Positions 9,601 through 19,742 of a DNA stretch of 64,000 nucleotides are shown here, in pieces. The notes beneath the pieces are model-generated. The model worked only from the letters and a program-made list of their open reading frames with translations. It had not been told where the DNA came from and searched no databases. Source of the stretch: Candidatus Streptomyces philanthi (GTDB lineage Bacteria > Actinomycetota > Actinomycetes > Streptomycetales > Streptomycetaceae); NCBI GenBank assembly GCA_018114805.1, contig CP073042.1, positions 2,604,001 to 2,668,000 of the forward strand, given 5' to 3'. The number at the start of each line of letters is the position of its first letter. Position 1 is the first letter of the stretch. The translations under genes and the position numbers were made by a program.

Positions 9601-11504
9601 CCGGTTGTCGTAGTCGTAGTCGTAGCGGCTGCCGTTGGTGTCGGTCCAGGCGGTGACGCGGTGCTCGTCGTCGTAGTCGAACCGCAGCGGCAGCCCCGAG
9701 GAGTTGGTGACCTCGGTGAGGTCACCGTCGGTGTACCCGTAGCGCACGAGTAACGCGTCGGCGCCGTCCGCGGCGCCCGCCACCAGGTGCAGGGCGGTGA
9801 CCCGGGCGCCGTCGGTGGTGATCCGCAGGTGGTAGCCGGCGCTGTGCTCGATGTCGGTCGGGGCGCCGTGGGTGTCGTAGGTGAAGGTGAGGACGTTGCC
9901 GTTGCGGTCGCTGATCCGGTGCAGCGGGGCCGTCCCGTGCGAGCCGCTCGGGTCCGGGCCCGCGTAGTGGCGCACGTGGCCGCGTTCCGGGTCGGTGACC
10001 GTGTAGTGGCCCTCGGGCGTACGTTCCAGGGGCCAGCGCGGGCCGGCCTGCGGCAGGTGTCGGGAGGCCGGGGGCCGAGCGCGGGTACGCGAGGAGCAGG
10101 CCGTCCTCGCCGACGAGCACCACGCCCCGGGCGTCGATCTCCAGCCGCTGGTCGACCGTGCTCGACCAGGACGGCCCGAACCACCTGCCCGCACCGTAAC
10201 CGGATTCGACGCGCCGGGTGAAGGTCAACGGCAGCGCGCCCGGCAGGCTCACGTCGGTCTGGGGCAGGAACATCCTGCCCGTGGCCAGGTCGACGGGGTC
10301 GGTGCCGTCGGTGGTGCGCTGCCCGTCGCGCCGCCCGTGGCCGGGCGCGCCGTCGCGGTCGAGGTCGCGCCGGGCGGCGCTGACCCCTCGCCGCCCGCCG
10401 GACTTCGCGAGTCCCGCGCCCTTGGGGCCCGCCACCTCGGCGAACAGCCGGCCGACCCCTTCTTCCGGGTCTCGCTGGAAGTCCTAGTACATCTGCTCGG
10501 CCGTGCCCAAGGGGTCCTTGGCCGTCTGGAGCAAGCCGTTGGCCGTGGCGTTGAGGCCGGTGGCGAACTCGTCGGGGTGGGCCCAGTTGTACGGGTCCAT
10601 GACGTTCAGGCTCCGCCCGAAGGACACGGCGTTGGCCCCGCCCCGGATCATCCCGTTGAACCCGTGGGAGAGGGACAGGTCCACGCCCTTCATCCCGCTG
10701 CCGACCTGGTCCCCGTATCCGGGCTTGTCGGGCGCGGTGGCGCGGGCCGCGCGCACCGCCGTCCGGGCCAGCTCCGCCGCCCGGTCCCGCTGCTCGCGCG
10801 CCTCCGTGAGCTGCTCCCGGGCCGCCTCCCGGCCGGCTTACCCCGGGTCGGTGAACGCTCCGGGCGGTGTCGGCGGCGTGTCCGAGCCGTCCTCGCGCTC
10901 GCCCGTGAGGCCGTACGTGACGATCTCGGAGTTGTACTCCTTCACCTTCGCGTTGTAGGCGGTGACCGCCTCCCTGCTGGCGCGCTCCGCCTGCTGGTAC
11001 ACCACCAGCGCGTCGCGCGCCTGCCCCTGGGCCCAGGCGACGGTGCCGGCGAAGTGGTCGAGGGCCGCCGCGGCCTTCTCGAACGCGTCGGCGACCGTGA
11101 ACCACTTCTTCGGCTCGTACGTCATCCGCACCCGGAACATCCCGGCCGCCTCGCCCTGCCAGCCCGTCGACTGGAGGCCCCTGAGGCCGTTGCCGATCCG
11201 CTCGAACGCCACCTGGAAGTCGCGCAGGTGGGAGACGGTGGAGGCCAGCTTGCTCGGGCTGCCGTAGATCAGCTTCGTCGGGTCGTCGGTCTCGCCGAGG
11301 CGCATCTCGGCGACGTCGGCGCCCATGCCGTCCGCCACGGACCTGCTGGTCTGGGGGGTCCAGTCGGCCGCGCTGTCCGCGCCGACCGCGTCCAGGCCGT
11401 CGGCGGCCGTGTTGCCGACGTTCTCCACGCCCTTGCCGATGGCCTCGGTGCCCTTATTCGACGACGTCCTCGAACTCGTCGGGTACGAAGTCACCGATCC
11501 CCAC
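6673..11504 (-). pseudogene. Rhs/YD-repeat polymorphic toxin with WXG-type N-terminus, disrupted
   Basis: About 1,600-residue toxin of the T7SS-linked Rhs class. In order: the GTG at 11502-11504 with a GGGGAGAG ribosome site; VGIGDFVPDEFEDVV; a helical WXG-like domain (HLRDFQVAFERI, STGWQGEAAGMFR); a DUF6531-type block (DPVDLATGRMFLPQTDVSLP, SGYGAGRWFGPSW); about 20 YD repeats (YDAAGRLT-like) from 10000 to 7300; the Rhs core (YFDPESGLHYNVLRYYDPGT, GRYLSPDPLGL); a pre-toxin linker; and a ~120-residue toxin tip. Lesions: an extra T near 11452, in-frame stops TAA 10838-10840, TAG 10484-10486 and TGA 7282-7284, and a frameshift near 10070. The TGA separates the core from the tip. It lies in an operon with SseB-like and WXG-like genes upstream and the immunity gene downstream. 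Confidence 0.85.
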
Positions 11505-11590
11505 GTGCCTCTCCCCCCGTTCCCCCGCGCCACGCCGTGTGACGGCCGGTCAAGGAGTGCGGCGCGCGGGCACCGCCACCTCGAGCGTTC

Positions 11591-12072
11591 CTACTGTTCG
11601 GGCCTCGTCAGCGGCAGCGAAACCGACCTGCCCCGGTGCGGGTCCAGGATCAGCTCCTGCCAGCCCTTCTCCTCCACCTCCTGCTCACTCAGGTGCGGAT
11701 TGCCGACCACCGCGTTCACGGCGACCTTGAACGTGCCCTCGACGTACTGGTCCTCCTCCCGCGTCATCCCCGCCGCGAGCCCGGCACGCCGGGCGAGTTG
11801 GTCCGCGTCATGCATCAGGCCCCGTACGCCCCAGTCCCACAGCTCGCAGAACTCCTCGAAGTCCCTGGCGAGGCCCCGTCCCCGGCCTCCATGCCGGTCA
11901 GACTCAGATCGGCCAACCCCGCCCCGCGCAGCGCGTCCGTCCGCGAGCCGATGTCCCCCAGCTCCGCGATCGCCGCGCTGATGTCGACCGTGATCGACTG
12001 GAGTGCCTCCTCGGTGAGCTTGAGGTCTCCCTCCCCCGCCACGCACACGTCCTCGTCGCCCGCGCTGCTCAC
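11591..12072 (-). CDS. WXG100/ESAT-6-like helical protein, frameshifted
   Basis: The GTG at 12070-12072 overlaps the end of the SseB-like gene. The translation starts VSSAGDEDVCVAGEGDLKLT and continues EALQSITVDISAAIAELGDI, an amphipathic helical pattern like small type VII secretion partners. Near 11880 the frame shifts by one base; the remainder reads LARDFEEFCELWDWGVRGLM ... EQEVEEKGWQELILDP to the stop at 11591. Corrected length is about 160 residues. By position it may be a chaperone or co-secreted partner of the Rhs toxin. I cannot assign it to a named family with certainty. Confidence 0.6.
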
Positions 12073-12519
12073 GGCGCCTTCACCGGCCCTTCCTGGTCGT
12101 GTCCTCGTGGCTGCGGACCCGGACGGGCGTCTCCCGCCGCGCGGTCCACCGCCGCCTCCTCCGGCACGACGCCGGTCACGGGCGGGAAGAACATGGACTG
12201 GTCCGGGTCCGCCGCGTCGAGGGCGACGCCGCACGGCCCCTCCGCGTGTCCCGGTATCACCACGTCCAGCAGCCGGGCGCCGCGCACCGCCACGTACTCC
12301 TGGCCCGCGTCCAGCGGCTCCCCCCTGGGTCAGCAGGAAGCGGGCCAGCGCGCTCTCGTCGGTGAAGGCGTAGATCCAGCGGATGCCGCCGTACACGGAG
12401 GACAGCAGCCCGCCGCGGACCACCGGGACCAGCACGATCGCGCGCCGGAACTCCCCGACCAGCGCCCCGGGGTCACCCTCCCCCGCGCGCGCGGCCGCGC
12501 ACTCGTCGACCAGCCCCAT
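12069..12519 (-). CDS. SseB-like domain protein, frameshifted
   Basis: The ATG at 12517-12519 opens MGLVDECAAARAGEGDPGAL, then VGEFRRAIVLVPVVRGGLLS, IRWIYAFTDESALARFL and, after the shift, VAVRGARLLDVVIPGHAEGP, DQSMFFPPVTGVVPEE. This is the SseB N-terminal domain pattern often encoded beside Streptomyces type VII secretion and Rhs loci. A run of six C (plus strand) near 12318-12323, one more than needed, breaks the frame after LLTQG. The stop overlaps the next gene. Its role in toxin handling is inferred only from the neighbourhood. Confidence 0.6.
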
Positions 12520-12824
12520 GCGGCCCCCCTGCCACATCCCCACACGGCCGCGCACCGCCGCGGCCGCACGCACAGCCGCAGCCGCACCCACGCCCGCCGT
12601 GACTGCGTACCGCACACACCGTACGACACTCCGTCAGCGTGTTCGAGTCTGGGCGGCTGGCCGGCCGCCCGGTAAGCCCCCGGCGTGCTCCCAGTTCACG
12701 ACTTCCGGTGAGCCGTCACGGCAACGCCCTCCCGGCCGCTCCCTGGTTCGCGACGCTCGGCGGAGCAGCGAGGGACGAGCGCTCGGCCAGCCACGCGCGG
12801 CCGACCAGAACGAAGGGCTCAGCC

Positions 12825-13890
12825 ATGCAGGGATGGAGCACTCGCCGCCGGGACGCGCGGCTCAGGCGTCTCGGGCCGTCGCGGGTAGAGCGGACGGCGC
12901 GGTTGCCGCACCCCGACGGGTGGTTCGGGCTGGCGACCAGCCGGGAGGTCGGGCGCGGGGCAGTGGTGACGCGGCGGCTGATGGGTGACGACGTGGTGCT
13001 CTACCGCACCCGCGGCGGGCGCCTGCGCACCGTACGCCCCTTCTGCCCGCACCTCGGCGCGCACCTGGGCCACGGCGGGGCCGTGCGCGGCGAGAACATC
13101 GTTGCCCCTTCCACCACTTCGAGTTCGCCCCGGACGGGGCGTGCGTCGCCACCGGGTACGGCAGCAGCCCGCCGCCGAAGGCGCGGCTGGGGGCGCTACA
13201 CGTCCGGGAGGTGGACGACATGATCTACGTGTGGCGGCACGCGCAGGGGCAGCCGCCCTCGTGGGAGATCGAACCGTGGCCGCTGGACGCCGCGTACCCC
13301 ACCCCGTACGGCAAGCGGCACCTGCTGCGCGACCACCCGCAGGACGTGGTGGAGAACATCGTGGACTTCGGCCATCTGACGCCCGTTCACGGCACGGTGG
13401 GCGAGGTGCTGAGCGAGCCACGGTTCGAGGCGGAGAGGCTGCGCACCAGCTTCCGTATCCTGCCGGCCGGCGGCGACACGGCGGCCTGGGTCTCGGCCGC
13501 GGCCCCGGAGCTGACGGTGCGGGTGCAGGGGCTCGGCATCGTCTACACGAGCATCGAGGTGCCGAAGATCGGTTGTCACATCCGTACGGTGCTGACCGCC
13601 ACGCCGGTGAGCCCGACCCACGCCGAGGTGTACGTCTCCGGCACGATGTGGTTGGACCGGCTCGGGCGCGGCCGGGCGGCCGGGGCGTTGACCAGCGCCC
13701 TGTCCCGGCCGCTGGCCTGGGTGGGCTCGTTCGACTTCGGCAAGGACTTCCCCGTCTGGGCGCACAAGACCTACCTGGAACGCCCCCGGCTCGCCCAGGG
13801 CGACGGCCCGATCATGAACTAGCGCCGCTGGGCCCGCCAGTTCTACAGCGAGCCGGTGGGGGCCGGACGTCGCGGAAGAGGCCGGGTAGC
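12825..13890 (+). pseudogene. Rieske [2Fe-2S] non-haem iron oxygenase, disrupted
   Basis: Oxygenase alpha-subunit-like protein of about 350 residues (KshA/aromatic-ring oxygenase superfamily; substrate unknown). The first Rieske half is seen as RPFCPHLGAHLGHGG. One missing base near 13101, exactly before the second half, hides CPFHHFEF, which reappears in the next frame and completes C-x-H ... C-x2-H. The catalytic domain follows: HPQDVVENIVDFGHLTPVHG, where Asn/Asp/His residues suit the mononuclear iron site. An in-frame TAG at 13820-13822 precedes RRWARQFYSEP, and a further shift near 13862 is needed to reach EEAG and a TAG at 13888-13890. The ATG at 12825 is chosen for MQGWSTRRRDARLRRL. 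No ferredoxin partner is adjacent. Confidence 0.78.
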
Positions 13891-13976
13891 GACCGGGCGT
13901 GGGCCGGTGCCTCAGCGGGCGGCTGCACTCACACCCTCGCGGAGGATTTCCCTACCGTCGGTGCTGCGTTTCATTC

Positions 13977-14756
13977 ATAACCACACAGAACGCCGAGCGA
14001 GCCGGCAAGAGGTCCGTGTCGATGGACCAGTCGTTGACTGAGGAAGTCGAGGAGCGTATGGGAAAGAGCGGCTTCTCCTCCGTCGTCGCCAAGGCCCTGG
14101 AAGAGTGGCTCGCCACCCAGGAGCTCCGCGAGGTCGTGGCCGCCGACCAGGAGGCGTTCGGCCCCGTCTCCCCCGAGGCCCGGCGGCAGGCGGAACAGGT
14201 GGTGAGCGAGCGTCTCAAGGCCAAGCCCAGGAGTGAGGGCCTTGCCGCGCACGTCGAGGGCGAGGAGGGGATACGGACCCGCATCGAGGTCGCTCCCCAG
14301 AGTGGGCGACGAGTGGCGCTGTCGCGCTCCCACCGTGAAAACCGTCCACGTCTGAGAAGTCGGCCGGCGTTCGCCGGGCCGCTCGGCCTTCCGCCTCGCG
14401 ACCCGGCGTCAGATCATCAGGCGCGCGGAGCCACCCTGCTCACCCCCGCGCTACGCTCCAAAGCTGCTCTATCGCTGCACGCCACCTGCCGCACAGCACA
14501 TGTGGGTGAAGTGCTATCAGCGAGGGAGCCCTCGTGTCAGCAAAAGACACAACATGGGCGATTCGGCGGGTGCGGGCGATGGGTCGCGATCAGTGGAAGT
14601 TGCAGAAAACGGGAGTCCCGCGAGATAAACCCGCAGGTCATTCGCTCTGGTCCCCGCGCACACGGGGATGGTGCCGCTCTGGCCTGGAGGTGGGCACCCA
14701 CCATGCCCGGGACCAACAACGCCTCCGGCAGACTCTGCCGGAGGCGTTGCTCATAG
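13977..14756 (+). CDS. Antitoxin-like (CopG/VapB type) fragment
   Basis: Only the first ~100 codons look natural: TTQNAERAGKRSVSMDQSLT, EEVEERMGKSGFSSVVAKAL, EEWLATQELREVVAADQEAF. This is the ribbon-helix-helix-plus-tail pattern of type II antitoxins. The codon where an ATG is expected (13977) reads ATA; the first in-frame ATG is at 14022, which would cut off the beta strand needed for DNA binding. After about codon 105 the frame runs on to 14756 through low-complexity sequence unlike a protein. No PIN-domain or other toxin follows. Probably a decayed toxin-antitoxin module. Confidence 0.4.
   Translation: MTTQNAERAGKRSVSMDQSLTEEVEERMGKSGFSSVVAKALEEWLATQELREVVAADQEAFGPVSPEARRQAEQVVSERLKAKPRSEGLAAHVEGEEGIRTRIEVAPQSGRRVALSRSHRENRPRLRSRPAFAGPLGLPPRDPASDHQARGATLLTPALRSKAALSLHATCRTAHVGEVLSAREPSCQQKTQHGRFGGCGRWVAISGSCRKRESREINPQVIRSGPRAHGDGAALAWRWAPTMPGTNNASGRLCRRRCS
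14717..14749. terminator. Perfect hairpin, probable bidirectional terminator
   Basis: 15-bp perfect inverted repeat (CAACGCCTCCGGCAG and its complement) around a 3-base loop, 28 bases beyond the stop of the geranylgeranyl reductase gene. The ~400 bases before it (14300-14716) contain no gene I can support. Confidence 0.8.
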
Positions 14757-14776
14757 CGCCGATCGCCGTTGAATCA

Positions 14777-16342
14777 TCATGAACTTGGGGCTACCTTGCT
14801 CAGCCCGTTGATGATGCGGTCCATCGCGTCGCCGCCCGTCGGGTCGGTGAGGTTGGCCAGCATCTTCAGGACGAAGCGCATGAGGATGGGGTGGGTCAGG
14901 CCGCGCTCGGTGGCGATCTTCATGATCTTTGGCTGGCCGATGAGCTTCACGAAGGCGCGGCCGAGCGTGTAGTAGCCGCCGTAGGTGTCCTTGAGGACGC
15001 GCGGGTAGCGCTCCAGCGCGGCCTTGCGCTGGGCGGCGGTCGGGCGGGCCTTGGCCTGGACGATGACCTCGGAGGCGATCTGCGCCGACTCCATGGCGTA
15101 CGCGATGCCCTCGCCGTTGAACGGGTTGACCATGCCGCCCGAGTCGCCGACGAGCAGCAGGCCGCGCGTGTAGTGCGGCTGCCGGTTGAACGCCATCGGC
15201 AGCGCGGCGCCGCGGATCGGACCCGTCATGTGCTCGGGCGTGAACTGCCACTCCTCGGGCATCGAGGCGCACCACACCTTGAGGACCTCGCGCCAGTCCA
15301 GGTCCTTGTAGCCGCTGGAGGTGTTGAGCACGCCCAGGCCCACGTTGCAGGTGCCGTCGCCCATGCCGAAGACCCAGCCGTAGCCCGGCAGCAGCTTGGG
15401 GGTGTCGCCGCGGCGGTCCCACAGTTCGAGCCAGGACTCCAGGTAGTCGTCCTTGTCGCGCGGGCTGTCGAAGTAGGTGCGCACGGCCACGCCCATCGGG
15501 CGGTTCTCGGCCCGGTGCAGGCCCATCGCGAGGGAGAGCCGGGAGGAGTTGCCGTCGGCGGCGACGACCAGCGGCGCGTGGAAGGTGACTGGCGTCTTGT
15601 TCTGGCCGAGCTTGGCGTGCACGCCGGTGATGCGGTTGGTGCGCGGGTCGATGATCGGCGCGCCCACGTTGCACTGCTCGTACAGCCGCGTCCCGGCCTT
15701 CTGCGCCTGCACCGCCAGCTGCTCGTCGAAGTCGTCCCGCTTGCGGACCAGGCCGTAGTCGGGGTACGAGGCGAGGTCGGGCCAGTCGAGCTGGAGGCGG
15801 GTGCCGCCGCTGATGATGCGCAGGCCCTGGTTGCGCAGCCAGCCGGCCTCCTCGCTGATGTCGATGCCCATCGCGACGAGCTGCTTGGTGGCGCGCGGGG
15901 TCAGACCGTCGCCGCACACCTTCTCGCGCGGGAACGACGTCTTCTCCAGGAGCAGGACGTCGAGGCCGGCCTTGGCCAGGTAGTACGCAGTGGTCGAGCC
16001 GGCCGGGCCCGCGCCGACCACGATCACGTCGGCGGTGCGCTCGGAGAGTGCGTCGTCGCCGAGGCCAACGGCGACGGCCGACGGCGTGCTCGGGGCCTTG
16101 GTGAGGGCCGTGTCCTTGCTGGCGGCCGTGTCCTTGGTGGTGGCGGGCTCGGCCGGCGAGGCCGCGGCGTCGGCGGCGGGCTCGGCCTCCGGGCCCGGGG
16201 CGGCGGCTGCCGGTTCTATGGCGCTGGTCGCGGCGGACTCGGCTGCTCCGGTCCCGTTACCGGCAACGCCCGTCCCTGCGGCGTCGGTCTCGGAGGCGCC
16301 GGTCTGGGGAAGGTCGGTCTCGGCGGGGGCGTTCTCGCTCAC
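14777..16342 (-). CDS. Geranylgeranyl reductase family flavoprotein, probable menaquinone reductase (MenJ-like)
   Basis: 521-residue FAD enzyme. An Ala/Glu/Pro-rich N-terminal extension of about 100 residues precedes the Rossmann motif DVIVVGAGPAGSTTAYYLA. Further marks are the flavin loop EKVCGDGLTPRA, VVAADGNSSRLS, the substrate-side motif YGWVFGMGDGTCNVGLG, and GDSGGMVNPFNGEGIAYAME for the second FAD contact. In mycobacteria a relative (MenJ) saturates one isoprene unit of menaquinone. The abundance of quinone genes in the window makes the same role plausible, although archaeal-type lipid reductases share the fold. The frame is intact and single-gene, ending at a strong hairpin. The true start may be downstream, since the extension is low complexity. 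Confidence 0.85.
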   Translation of the reverse strand: MSENAPAETDLPQTGASETDAAGTGVAGNGTGAAESAATSAIEPAAAAPGPEAEPAADAAASPAEPATTKDTAASKDTALTKAPSTPSAVAVGLGDDALSERTADVIVVGAGPAGSTTAYYLAKAGLDVLLLEKTSFPREKVCGDGLTPRATKQLVAMGIDISEEAGWLRNQGLRIISGGTRLQLDWPDLASYPDYGLVRKRDDFDEQLAVQAQKAGTRLYEQCNVGAPIIDPRTNRITGVHAKLGQNKTPVTFHAPLVVAADGNSSRLSLAMGLHRAENRPMGVAVRTYFDSPRDKDDYLESWLELWDRRGDTPKLLPGYGWVFGMGDGTCNVGLGVLNTSSGYKDLDWREVLKVWCASMPEEWQFTPEHMTGPIRGAALPMAFNRQPHYTRGLLLVGDSGGMVNPFNGEGIAYAMESAQIASEVIVQAKARPTAAQRKAALERYPRVLKDTYGGYYTLGRAFVKLIGQPKIMKIATERGLTHPILMRFVLKMLANLTDPTGGDAMDRIINGLSKVAPSS

Positions 16343-16443
16343 GGAGGTTCTCCCGAAGACTCGGTATCTGCGTGCCGGTCGCGCCGGGCACTGGACGGGT
16401 GGAGTCTATGTGGCGTACGCGAACTCGCGAGAAGGGCGCCCTC

Positions 16444-16950
16444 ATGCCGATATCCGGAGCTACTGCGCAGTTGCGAGTACCGATCCCCGAGGACGCGGCT
16501 GTCTGGCACCGGCTCTTCGACGGCCCAGACGTCATGGAGTTCCACGGCGGCGCGTCCCACGACCTCGCCCATTAGGAGGAGTTCACCGCCCGCCAGCGCG
16601 CCCACCACGACCACATCGGCGTCTGTCTCTACAGCCTGCTAGACGCGGCCGGCGAGCCGGTCGGCTTCACCGGCGCCCAGCCCTGGCCGCACGAGTGGGG
16701 TCCCAAGGGCGAGGTCGAGATCGGCTGGCGGCTCGGCCGCGCGCACTGGGGCCGGGGGTACGCGACGCTCGCCGCCGAGACGACGCTGGAGCGGGCCCGC
16801 GCGGTCGGCATCCGGCACGTGGTCGCGATGGTCGCCGCGGAGAACGCCCGCTCCATCGCGGTCATCCAGCGACTGGGCATGAAGGAGTCCGAGACGTACG
16901 TCTCACCGGTCTCCAAGACCCGTGGGCTCTGCTTCCGGCTCGACCTGTAG
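16444..16950 (+). pseudogene. GNAT-family N-acetyltransferase with in-frame amber codon
   Basis: Acetyl-CoA-dependent acetyltransferase of the RimJ/RimL-like class, about 168 residues. Seen: MPISGATAQLRVPIPEDAAV, then after the break IGWRLGRAHWGRGYATLAAE, where RLGRAHWGRGYA is the acetyl-CoA pyrophosphate-binding motif A, and AVIQRLGMKESETY. The TAG at 16573-16575 sits between HDLAH and EEFTARQ; sequence on both sides is in one frame, so a single base change explains it. The gene ends with TAG at 16948-16950. Substrate unknown. Confidence 0.75.
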
Positions 16951-17017
16951 CGACGGCGGCCCCCTCCCCCGGGCGGCGGCGACCAGCCGTCGTCCCGGGC
17001 CTCGGCGAGGCCGTACG

Positions 17018-18486
17018 TCAGCCGCCCTCGGACCAGGTCTCCAGAGCCGCGTCGAACGCCTCGCGGTCCACGGCGAACGTCTCGGCCGGGCCCTGGAAGT
17101 AGATCGCGTACTCCGTGCCGTCCTGCGTGACGTACACCTGGTCGATGGCGTGCATCGCCCGGCCGGTCTTCTTCTCGACCCAACGGAACTCCCAGCGGGC
17201 GCCGTCCCGGCCCTGGAAGGTGTTGGCGGAAAGGTCGAGTTGTTCGTAGTCGCCGGTGCGCGCGGACGTGATACCCTCCAGCTCGCGGAAGTGCTGGATC
17301 GCCGACTGGCTGGTGCCGCGCAGCACACCGATGCGCAGGTAGCTGTTGTCCTCCTCGGCGCCGGGTCCGCGGTAGTCGATCTGGCCGCCGCGCATCTCGC
17401 GCACCCAGCCGGTCGGCACGGCGAGCGAGAAGCCCTGCGGGTCCCGCGCCGTCCGGTAGCCCTCGGGCGGCTCACCGGGCCCGAGGTCGCCCGACGCATC
17501 GGGCGACGCGCCGCCTGACGACGCGTCGGTGGGGGTGCCGGTCGGGGCGTCGGTGGGTTCGAGGGACGCCGAATCGGTGGGTGTGGCGGGGGCGGTCCCC
17601 GGCGCGGAGGGTTCGCGCGCGGCGGGCGACTCGCGTCCGCCGTCGCCGGACACGTCCGTACCGCCGTCCGGGTCGGTGCCGCCCGGGGGCTCCCTCTCTA
17701 CTGCGACGGACGTCCGGTCACCGTCGCCGTCGTCCCGCAACACCAGCACGCCGGCTGTGGCGCCGCCCCCGACCACGAACGCCGCCACCCCCACCGCTAG
17801 CCACACCAGCACCCGCCGCCTGGACGCCCGCCGAGCCGCCGCCGCCCCGCCCGCCCCACCGACGCCTCCGGTCACGACGACCGGCGTGGCGGGCGGGGTG
17901 CCGTGCCGCTGTCGCGGGGGCGAGGTGGCGTACCCGGGCGGCTAGGCCGGGGCGTACGGGGCGGGGTGCGACGGCCCGGCGTACGGCGATGCCTGGTTCG
18001 CGACCGGGCCGCCGCCGGCGGCGGCCCGTAGCCGGATGGCTAATGCGGGGCGGGCGGTGGGGTGGCGGTCCCGGCCGGCAGCGTGGGCGGGTGGACCGGT
18101 GGCCGGGCCGGCGTCGGCGTCAAGCCCGCGGCCGGGTGGTGGACGGTCAGGGGCGTGCCAGGAACGGTCGGTGGGTCGACGTGCGGTACGTCCCGCGCGG
18201 TGTGCGACCGGGTCGGCGCGTCCGGCGACACGGTTTCGGAGTCGGGACCGGAGCCGTGACCGGGGGCAGGGTCGTGGCCGCCGCCGGGCTCGCCCGGGTC
18301 TGTGCCGGTGTCAGACGTCTTGGTCAGTAGGGCCATTGAGGCGAGCGTGGGCGGCTCGTCGGCGGGGGCCGGGGGGACGTCCGGACCCGGGGCGAGGAGG
18401 TCGCCCCCGCACCCCATGCAGAAACGCGCCTCGATCGGTGCTGAGGCACCACAGGCAGAGCAGGACTTCGACGGCACGGGTGGCAC
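17018..18486 (-). pseudogene. Zinc-ribbon, proline-rich, single-pass membrane protein with two amber codons
   Basis: Probable 480-residue protein. The GTG at 18484-18486 has GGAG five bases before it. A zinc ribbon comes first (CSACGASAPIEARFCMGCGG, two CxxC knuckles), then a long Pro/Thr/Ala linker. The TAG at 18040-18042 falls between PAPH and PSGYGPPP, a one-base shift occurs near 18020, and the TAG at 17942-17944 falls between YAPA and PPGYATSP. The frame is then open to 17018: a transmembrane helix (VLVWLAVGVAAFVVGGGATA) and an extracytoplasmic domain (GFSLAVPTGWVREM ... AYDQ-like repeats absent). Both ambers lie where Gln (CAG) would suit the linker. Function unknown; this layout is common in Streptomyces and may be sensory. 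Confidence 0.6.
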
Positions 18487-18844
18487 GGGTTGCTCCGAGG
18501 GTTCGGCGCGGCGAGGTGAGGCGTGGGGGTGGGCGCACACTCTAGCGGCGGCCGGGCCCGCCGTCGCCCGTCGCGGCAAGGGCAACCCCCCATGCACCTC
18601 CCCGACTTGCTCCCCCGCCCCACGCGCACCGGGCGCCCCACCGGCAACCACGAGAGCGCGGACCGGGAGCCGCCCGACAGCCGCGAGCCACACGGACCCG
18701 GAAGCCGCCCGGCAGCCACCGCCCTCACCCGGGGGCACCGCCGGAAGCAACCCACCGGTACACGTAGCCGCTGGCCACCACCGAAAGCCACCCACCGTGA
18801 GCCGCCGCCGCGAGCCGCTGCCGCAGGCCGCCGCCGGGAGCCGG
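18487..18844. other. Gap without recognisable gene
   Basis: About 360 bases rich in short Arg/Pro/His-coding low-complexity sequence, with several near-repeats of the form ccaccgaaagccacccacc around 18735-18800. No start with a ribosome site and no family resemblance was seen on either strand. Confidence 0.4.
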
Positions 18845-19659
18845 TCAGCCCCAGGTGAGCGGGTCGAGGTGGAGGTAGAAGCGCAGGCGGTCGTGGTCCA
18901 GGGCGGTGCCGTACCGCTCGGCGAACTCCGCGTCCGCTGCCCGGGCCCGCTCCTAGTCCGGCCAGGTCTCGCGCGCGTTGGTGAGCAGCAGCGCCAGGTC
19001 GGCGTGGCGGTCGGCGAGGCCGAGGCGGCCCAGGTCGACGAAGCCCGACACGTCGAGGGTGCGCGAGTCGAGGAGGATGTTGGGCAGGCACAGGTCGCCG
19101 TGGTTGACGACCGTGTCGGCCGCCTCCTGCTCCCGTCACAGGGCGAGCTGCCCGGTGAGGCGGGCCAGCAGCTCCGAGGCGGGCGTGTGCCGCTGCTCCT
19201 CGGGGAGGAAGTCCGGGTTCACGGCGTCCCGAGACACGACGTCGCGCGCCACGGCGACCACGCCGTCCAGCCCCCGCTGGAACGGGCACTCCGTCACCGG
19301 CACCGCGTGCAGCCGGCGGACCGCGTCCGCGATGGGCTCCCAGGCGGCCCGCAGCTCATCGGCGGACACCTGGTCGGCGGGTACGCCGGGGACGGCGCTG
19401 GTCAGCAGACAGGCCCCGGCGTCGGTACGGCGCCAGTCGAGCACCCGGGGCCCGGCAGGTCCCGTCCGCCGAACCAGGCGATCCGGTCGCGCTCGGCGGT
19501 CAGCTCGGCCACGTCGGCGGCGGGCACGCACTTGGCGTACCGGGTGGCGCCCGCGTCGCGGAAGACGAGGGCCCCCGACTCGCCCGAGGTGACCGGCAGC
19601 CAGTCGCCGTCCGTCAGGCCGAACAGCGCCGGCGACAGGGGCGGGGCGTGGTCGCTCAT
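18845..19659 (-). pseudogene. Aminoglycoside 3'-phosphotransferase-like kinase, disrupted
   Basis: Resembles the Streptomyces APH(3') enzymes that phosphorylate neomycin/kanamycin-type drugs. The ATG at 19657-19659 gives MSDHAPPLSPALFGLTDGDW. Matching elements in order: TSGESGALVFRD (nucleotide loop), VPADQVSADELRAAWEP, VTECPFQRGLDGVVAVARD, catalytic [15 protein letters not shown] (H-G-D-x4-N), and [18 protein letters not shown] (metal-binding Asp). Lesions: a frameshift near 19456, TGA at 19136-19138 (between LAL and [10 protein letters not shown], where Trp would fit) and TAG at 18953-18955 (between ETWPD and ERARAA). Length after correction, about 270 residues, is right for the family. As written it should be non-functional. 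Confidence 0.78.
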
Positions 19660-19742
19660 GGCGGCCACCCTAGCCAGGCGCGCCCGCCGGCCCGAGGTCG
19701 GTGTCGGGCGGACGCGGGCCGTGGCCTGTCCGGACGGAACGG

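Noticed and set aside
6856..9753. Plus-strand open frame of 965 codons opposite the Rhs gene
   Set aside because: It is the antisense shadow of the YD repeats; its Gly/Val/Arg-rich translation has no domain, while the minus strand shows clear Rhs motifs.
14891..16642. Plus-strand 583-codon frame opposite the geranylgeranyl reductase
   Set aside because: Shadow; the minus-strand protein has FAD motifs throughout.
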